A stretch of DNA of 64,000 nt. Origin: Chloroflexota bacterium. GTDB lineage: Bacteria; Chloroflexota; Anaerolineae; Anaerolineales; Villigracilaceae. The notes under the pieces are model-generated. The model saw only the letters and a list, made by a program, of their open reading frames with translations. It was not told the DNA's origin and searched no databases. The position numbers and the translations under genes were made by a program. How positions within the stretch are numbered: the first letter of the stretch is position 1; every line of letters begins with the position of its first letter. The stretch lies in contig JACAEM010000013.1 in the NCBI GenBank assembly GCA_013388855.1, forward strand, positions 1 to 64,000. The letters run 5' to 3'. This document shows positions 59,534 to 64,000 of this stretch, piece by piece.

Positions 59534-60920
59534 CGGACAGACCGAGCGATCCGGCATACAACTCACCGCCTCCTTCCGGGACCCGAATGGGTTCCTGTTT
59601 TCCCGGGGCGGAGCGCTCTACCGACAGGTCAACCGCAAGTACGCGCGTGAATATGCGCGATTGATGGAATCCGGCTTATACGCGAAACTGGTAAAAGCCG
59701 GATTGTTGATTCCGCATGAGGAAGTGAACCAGGCTCCGGCTGAGTCGGAGACGGCCCTGAAAGTCATCCAGCCGGAGCGTGTACCGTTCATCTCGTACCC
59801 ATACGAATGGTCGTTCAGTCAATTGAAGGATGCCGCGCTGGCTACGTTGTCCATCCAGCGGCGCGCGTTGAAACTGGATATGTCGCTAAAGGATGCCAGC
59901 GCCTATAATATCCAGTTCGTGCGCGGCAAAGCGACATTGATCGACACGCTCTCGTTCGAGATGTACAACGAAGGACAGCCCTGGATGGCATATCGTCAGT
60001 TCTGCCAGCATTTTCTGGCGCCGCTGGCTTTGATGGCGTTAAAAGATGTGCGCCTAAGCCAGCTGTTGCGCGTGTACATCGACGGTGTGCCGCTTGATCT
60101 GGCGAGTGAATTGTTGCCATGGAGAACGCGATTCAGTTTTGGGTTGGCAACGCACATTCATTTGCATGCAAAGGCGCAACTGCATTATGCAGGCGAAGAG
60201 GTTAAACCGCGCCGCGGAACGATGGGCAGGCAGGCGATGATCGGACTGATCGACAGCCTAGAGGCGGCCATCCGCAAATTGGAGTGGAAGCCTGGCGGTA
60301 CGGAGTGGGGCAATTACTACGACATCACAAATTATTCGGATGCTGCGTTCGAGCATAAAAAGGAATTGATCGGCGCGTGGACGGAACGACTGAAGCCCGC
60401 AATGATCTGGGATCTCGGCGGGAATACCGGCGTTTTCAGCCGCGTGGCGGGTAAGAGCGGGGCGCATGTGGTTTCGTGGGATATCGACCCGACCGCTGTG
60501 GAAATCAACTATCGTCAGGTGAAGGACGAGAAAAATGAAAACCTTCTGCCGCTTCTCCTTGACCTGACCAATCCCAGCCCGGCGCTTGGCTGGGCGAACC
60601 GGGAGCGTGATTCGTTTGGCGAACGCGGTCCTGCGGACATAACGCTGGCGCTGGCGGTTATCCATCATCTGGCGATCTCGAACAATGTCCCGCTGCCGCG
60701 ACTGGCGGATTTTTTTGCCGAGACCGGGAAGTGGCTGATCATCGAGTTTGTCCCCAAGAGCGACAGCCAGGTGAAGAAGCTGCTCGCCTCACGCGAGGAT
60801 ATTTTCCCGAACTACACGCGCGAAGGCTTCGAAACCGCGTTTCGGAAACGGTTCAAATTCCACGAGGCAGCCGAGGTGCGCGAATCGGAACGTGTCATGT
60901 ACTTGATGGAGAGATTATAG
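59514..60920 (+). CDS. SAM-dependent methyltransferase, NoeA-like
   Basis: Protein of 468 residues. The N-terminal 260 residues (FRDPNGFLFSRGGALYRQVN, MESGLYAKLVKAGLLIPHEE) resemble rhizobial NoeA and related proteins of unknown target. The C-terminal 200 contain a Rossmann methyltransferase with motif I WDLGGNTGVFSR near residue 300 and ALAVIHHLAIS near 378. Polysaccharide or protein methylation is possible but unproven. The start at 59514 (MTTKQNNG) lies within the upstream small-protein gene; an ATG 11 codons earlier is less likely. Confidence 0.8.
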   Translation: MTTKQNNGQTERSGIQLTASFRDPNGFLFSRGGALYRQVNRKYAREYARLMESGLYAKLVKAGLLIPHEEVNQAPAESETALKVIQPERVPFISYPYEWSFSQLKDAALATLSIQRRALKLDMSLKDASAYNIQFVRGKATLIDTLSFEMYNEGQPWMAYRQFCQHFLAPLALMALKDVRLSQLLRVYIDGVPLDLASELLPWRTRFSFGLATHIHLHAKAQLHYAGEEVKPRRGTMGRQAMIGLIDSLEAAIRKLEWKPGGTEWGNYYDITNYSDAAFEHKKELIGAWTERLKPAMIWDLGGNTGVFSRVAGKSGAHVVSWDIDPTAVEINYRQVKDEKNENLLPLLLDLTNPSPALGWANRERDSFGERGPADITLALAVIHHLAISNNVPLPRLADFFAETGKWLIIEFVPKSDSQVKKLLASREDIFPNYTREGFETAFRKRFKFHEAAEVRESERVMYLMERL

Positions 60921-60934
60921 TCTGCCCTGTATCG

Positions 60935-60968
60935 AACATCCCGAAGGTTGGTCAGCCTTCGGGATGTT
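60935..60968 (+). terminator. Hairpin after the NoeA-like gene
   Basis: A perfect 13-bp stem AACATCCCGAAGG / CCTTCGGGATGTT (60935-60947 with 60956-60968). The following bases are GCGTCTTG, so the T-tract is missing and termination efficiency is uncertain. TATAAT at 61023-61028 is the likely -10 of the next gene. Confidence 0.55.
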
Positions 60969-61062
60969 GCGTCTTGACACGCTGTTGGTACTTTGGATGG
61001 TTGTTTTCATCAGGGGATGGTATATAATTGAATAGAACTCCTCAAACAAAAAGGAATAAGCC

Positions 61063-62064
61063 ATGGAAGCAGTAATTGCGATCATCAGGAACCTTCTCAA
61101 GAACAACAGGGTAACGCTTGTGTTGGGTGTGATATTAGGCTTGGCGCTTGGTCTGATCGTTGGCTGGTGGTGGTGGCCCGTGCAGTGGACGGACGGGACT
61201 CCCGAAGTCATGCGCGCTGACTTGCAACAGGATTATCTGCGCATGACGATCGACTCTCTTAATCGTACGGGCGACGTGGACAAAGCCATCGAACGTTGGG
61301 AGAACATGGGGGAGGCGGGTCCCACCGCATACGCCGCCATTCAGACTGATCCTGGCTATCTCAACCCGCTGGACATCCAGCAATTTGGCAACTTCATCCA
61401 ATCGGCGACTGGCCAGCCGATCCTCGTCACCGCGCCGGAGGAGGCTTCCCCGCTGGGTCAGTATGTGTTGTGGGGGGCGGGGCTTGTGGTTCTCATCCTA
61501 GTGGCGGTTGGTGGTATGTACTTGTACCGTCTTCTTCGCAAGAATACCGGCCCGGTGACTGCGGTCATGCAGGCGGCGGAAGCCAGCCGCAGGGCGGAGA
61601 AGACCAACTTCGAGGAGTTGGGACTCGCGCCGCCGATCACCCAGACGATGACCACTTATGTGCTGGGTGATGACCTGTATGACGAGTCATTTAGCATCGA
61701 CACGAGCGGCGGCGAATTCCTCGGCGAGTATGGCGTTGGCGTTTCGGATACGGTCGGCGTTGGCGAGCCAAAGAAGGTTTCTGCGCTGGAAATCTGGTTG
61801 TTTGACAAGAACGATATCAAGACCGCCACGAAAGTGTTGATGTCGGAACATGCTTACAATGACCCGAACACACGTGCCCGGCTTGAACCGAAGGGCGAAC
61901 TGGTGGTCGTCAAGCAGGGGGAACAGGTGCTGCTCGAAACTGCGACCCTGCAGCTCCTTGCCACCGTCGTGGACATGGATTATGGCATGGGCGCCATGCC
62001 TCCGAAGAGTTTCTTCGAGCGCATCACTCTGGAACTCGCAATCTGGCCCCGTGCAGGGAAGTAA
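61063..62064 (+). CDS. Membrane protein of unknown function
   Basis: Protein of 333 residues that I do not recognise. Two membrane helices (about 18-38, LVLGVILGLALGLIVGWWWW, and 130-151) flank an extracellular region of about 90 residues. A cytoplasmic C-terminal domain (about 190-333) is rich in Gly/Val/Glu (GEYGVGVSDTVGVGEPKKV, ALEIWLFDKNDIKT). The second half looks like a conserved globular domain. AAGGAAT precedes the ATG, TATAAT is at 61023-61028 and a strong terminator follows, so it is monocistronic. Confidence 0.65.
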   Translation: MEAVIAIIRNLLKNNRVTLVLGVILGLALGLIVGWWWWPVQWTDGTPEVMRADLQQDYLRMTIDSLNRTGDVDKAIERWENMGEAGPTAYAAIQTDPGYLNPLDIQQFGNFIQSATGQPILVTAPEEASPLGQYVLWGAGLVVLILVAVGGMYLYRLLRKNTGPVTAVMQAAEASRRAEKTNFEELGLAPPITQTMTTYVLGDDLYDESFSIDTSGGEFLGEYGVGVSDTVGVGEPKKVSALEIWLFDKNDIKTATKVLMSEHAYNDPNTRARLEPKGELVVVKQGEQVLLETATLQLLATVVDMDYGMGAMPPKSFFERITLELAIWPRAGK

Positions 62065-62080
62065 ATTTAGGCTGGAAATA

Positions 62081-62118
62081 AAACAGACCCGCCAAACGGC
62101 GGGTTTGTTTTTGTTTTG
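62081..62118. terminator. Terminator after the membrane protein gene
   Basis: A 13-bp stem AAACAGACCCGCC / GGCGGGTTTGTTT (one G-T pair; 62081-62093 with 62098-62110), AAAC loop, then TTGTTTTG. It lies between convergent genes. Confidence 0.88.
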
Positions 62119-62199
62119 CGTTTAGGGACTTCACGCCTCGACGGGTTTTGCCATTATGCAAGCGATTCTTCGCCGTTTCGCGGCTTAAAATGGCATGGA

Positions 62200-62664
62200 C
62201 TACTCGATCTTCAAGACCTTGAATTTCATCTTCCCGCTGGGAGTTTGCGCCTCGACCACATCCCCGACCTTATGACCCATCAACGCGGAGCCGATGGGGG
62301 ATTCGTTCGAGATCTTCCCGTTGCGCGGATCAGCTTCCTTAGCGCCGACCACGTGGAAGGTTTCCGGGTCAAACCCCTCCTCCTGAATGGTGACTATCGC
62401 TCCGACCTCCACAACGTCGCTTTGTTTCTTTTCGATGATGACCGCGTTGCGGAGAATGGCTTCCAATTCCATGATGCGACCTTCGAGAAACGCCTGATCC
62501 TCCTTGGCTTTGTGGTAATCGGCGTTTTCTGAGAGATCGCCCATCTGAATGGCGGCGCGGAGACGTTGTGCCAGTTCCTCCCGGCGCGGACCGATAAGGT
62601 CGGCAAGTTCAGCCTTGAGTCTGGCTTCCCCTTCGGGCGTGAGATACTGGATGGGTTGGGTCAT
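62200..62664 (-). CDS. greA: Transcription elongation factor GreA
   Basis: RNA polymerase cleavage factor of 154 residues. The N-terminal coiled coil (1-75) carries the acidic tip and the signature YHKAKEDQAFLEGRIMELE. The C-terminal FKBP-like domain includes GSALMGHKVGDVVEAQTPSG. Family and length fit GreA rather than GreB. The gene lies downstream of the dGTPase-like gene on the same strand, 57 bases away. Confidence 0.97.
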   Translation of the reverse strand: MTQPIQYLTPEGEARLKAELADLIGPRREELAQRLRAAIQMGDLSENADYHKAKEDQAFLEGRIMELEAILRNAVIIEKKQSDVVEVGAIVTIQEEGFDPETFHVVGAKEADPRNGKISNESPIGSALMGHKVGDVVEAQTPSGKMKFKVLKIE

Positions 62665-62721
62665 TCGTTACCTCTTATTGTTGGTTCTCAATCGTAGAGC
62701 GGGATCATCCTCGCTGACCAG

Positions 62722-63873
62722 CTACGGTTTTTCGTTTGGGTCGAATAGTTTACCATGTTCTTCGATGGCGAAGCGGTCGGTCATGCCTGCAATGTAATCG
62801 CAGATTGTCCGTTCCAGACCGCGTTTCTCGATGAAGAATTGGACGTGGTCGGGGAGCATGGTCGGTTCAGAGCAGTAGGCAGTGAACAGGTCCGAGATGA
62901 GCCGCTCAGCTTTGACCTGCATCCGCACCACGCGGTAATTGCGGTACAGGTTTTTATACAGGAAGTCCTTCAGTTCCCGGTTGCGGCGCTGCATCTCTTC
63001 GCTGTAGCCGATAACGTTGTATTTCAGTTTCTGAATATCCAGCGCGGACTTGACGCGGCTTTCCTTGAGGCGTTTGTCGGTCGCTTCGACCATGTCGGTG
63101 ACCATGATTCCGACCAACTGGCGGATCATGCGATGACGTTCGATATCATTGAGATTGGGCCCGCGCCAGTGGTAGGTTTCACGCAGGATCTCCCACAGGG
63201 CGATGCCTTCGAGCATGTGCGGGGTGATCATCCCGGAGCGAAGTCCATCGTCGAGGTCGTGCGTCGTGTAGGCAAGCTCATCGGCGACGTTGGCGATCTG
63301 TGTTTCGAGGTTGCCGCGCAGTTCGGGGTTATAGTCGCGCGCGTCGGAGATGTCGTACTCCGATTCGTGTTTGACCATGCCTTCGCGCACCTCCCAGGTG
63401 AGGTTCAGCCCGGGGAATTCGGGGTAGCGTTGTTCGAGTTCGGTGACGATGCGCAGGGACTGCTTGTTGTGGTCGAAGCCGCCAAAGTCTTTCATCAGCC
63501 GGGCAAGGACCACTTCGCCGGAGTGGCCGAAGGGGGAGTGACCGAGGTCGTGAGCAAGGCAAATGCTCTCGACGAGGTCTTCGTTTCCGCCGAGGGCGCG
63601 AGCCAGCGTCCGCCCGATCTGGGCAACTTCCAGCGTGTGGGTGAGGCGGGTGCGGAAGTAGTCGCCTTCGTAGTTGATGAAGACCTGAGTCTTGTATTCC
63701 AGTCGGCGAAAGGCAGTGGTATGGAGGATGCGGTCGCGATCGCGCTGAAAGGAGGTGCGGTAGTCCGGTTCGTTATCCAGGTAGGCGCGTCCCTTGGTGT
63801 CCTTGCTGCGCATGCCGTAGGGAGCGAGACTCTTGTCTTCGATCTCTTCGAGTTGCTGACGGGTAAAGTACAT
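62722..63873 (-). CDS. dgt: dGTPase-like HD-domain triphosphohydrolase
   Basis: Deoxynucleotide triphosphohydrolase-like protein of 383 residues that would hydrolyse dNTP to deoxynucleoside and triphosphate. The HD metal site is spread over RLTHTLEVAQIGRTLAR (first His) and CLAHDLGHSPFGHSGE (His-Asp). DELAYTTHDLDDG supplies the last Asp. The opening RRLEYKTQVF is the family signature. The length is typical of the shorter class. The start at 63873 (MYFTRQQ) follows AAGG; the frame extends 9 codons upstream into the repeat border and is not used. Confidence 0.92.
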   Translation of the reverse strand: MYFTRQQLEEIEDKSLAPYGMRSKDTKGRAYLDNEPDYRTSFQRDRDRILHTTAFRRLEYKTQVFINYEGDYFRTRLTHTLEVAQIGRTLARALGGNEDLVESICLAHDLGHSPFGHSGEVVLARLMKDFGGFDHNKQSLRIVTELEQRYPEFPGLNLTWEVREGMVKHESEYDISDARDYNPELRGNLETQIANVADELAYTTHDLDDGLRSGMITPHMLEGIALWEILRETYHWRGPNLNDIERHRMIRQLVGIMVTDMVEATDKRLKESRVKSALDIQKLKYNVIGYSEEMQRRNRELKDFLYKNLYRNYRVVRMQVKAERLISDLFTAYCSEPTMLPDHVQFFIEKRGLERTICDYIAGMTDRFAIEEHGKLFDPNEKP

Positions 63874-63894
63874 GATCGACCTTTCAGAACAAGA

Positions 63895-63972
63895 TGTCAT
63901 TGCGAGCCTTCGGGAAGCAATCTTGTTGCACAGGGAGATTACTTCGACGACAAACGCCGTCTCGCAATGACA
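63895..63972. repeat. Palindromic repeat upstream of dgt
   Basis: A 78-bp element with perfect 12-bp ends TGTCATTGCGAG / CTCGCAATGACA, and inner GGAAGCAATC. It belongs to the same family as the copy at 53863 and lies 22 bases upstream of the dgt start, so it may sit in the dgt promoter or leader. Confidence 0.82.
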
Positions 63973-64000
63973 TGGATGTTGTGGGGCGAGAGGGGGTCGA

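Noticed and set aside
1-64000. CRISPR array, prophage, insertion sequence or biosynthetic cluster
   Set aside because: I saw no spaced direct repeats, no integrase or transposase and no modular synthase. The only dispersed element is the palindromic repeat family.

Overview
This window is an ordinary-looking chromosomal segment, about 54 percent GC by eye, densely coding on both strands, with about 55 protein genes, three tRNAs and no phage, insertion sequence or CRISPR array. The gene set suggests Chloroflexota, most likely class Anaerolineae. The evidence is a CysO/CysM/Mec/MoeZ cysteine pathway, GAF-rich c-di-GMP proteins, an ABC-2 permease fused to a SpoIIM-like domain, TopA with a DUF5679-type N-terminus, an EF-G2-type translation factor, a GAAC-N4-GTTC LexA-type box and several genes with leaderless-type promoters. 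The lineage is inferred from gene content, not from a phylogenetic marker analysis.

Layout. 1-3510: rpsO (-), a YigZ protein, a transglutaminase-like protein (-) and a GPH-type sugar symporter. 3550-8245 (-): a tightly coupled run of methyltransferase, PlsC-like acyltransferase, pgl, gnd and zwf (oxidative pentose phosphate pathway), divergent from an EF-G2-type fusA gene at 8343. 10511-11350: an SNase-like protein (-). 11424-15888: a sulfur-carrier cysteine locus (two CysO/MoaD-like proteins, CysM, a JAMM peptidase, DUF4395 protein, thioredoxin, MoeZ), followed by a CBS-domain cystathionine beta-synthase. 17575-24111: small proteins, an FtsK-like ATPase behind a probable SOS box, an RRM protein, alr, lspA, rluD and ltaE. 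24133-28238 (-): an overlapping HD-GYP/GGDEF pair. 28401-40369: purine nucleoside phosphorylase, a membrane sensor with an HTH tail, an S1 protein, FtsK, a CDP-alcohol phosphatidyltransferase, lgt, an ABC exporter with SpoIIM fusion, and a metallo-hydrolase. 40413-43992: HNH protein (-), epimerase, lipoprotein, tyrS. 44103-50501 (-): a 2132-residue REC-PAS-10xGAF-HD-GYP protein. 50668-50926 (-): tRNA-Phe, tRNA-Gly, tRNA-Cys. 51218-62064: ffh, two frameshifted remnants, rpsP-khpA-rimM-dprA-manC, topA, a 59-residue membrane protein, a NoeA-like methyltransferase and a membrane protein. 62200-63873 (-): greA and a dGTPase-like gene.

The most interesting observations are regulatory. tyrS is preceded by what looks like a complete ribosome-mediated attenuator: a 16-codon leader peptide with four consecutive Tyr codons that starts at the predicted transcription start, mutually exclusive RNA pairings, and a terminator. 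cysM is preceded by a weaker candidate of the same kind with two Cys codons. In the second CysO-like gene, a palindromic repeat is inserted exactly after the codons for the terminal Gly-Gly. This adds 33 residues that would have to be removed, plausibly by the JAMM peptidase encoded in the same locus, before the carrier could be charged with sulfur. All readings rest on inspection of the sequence alone.
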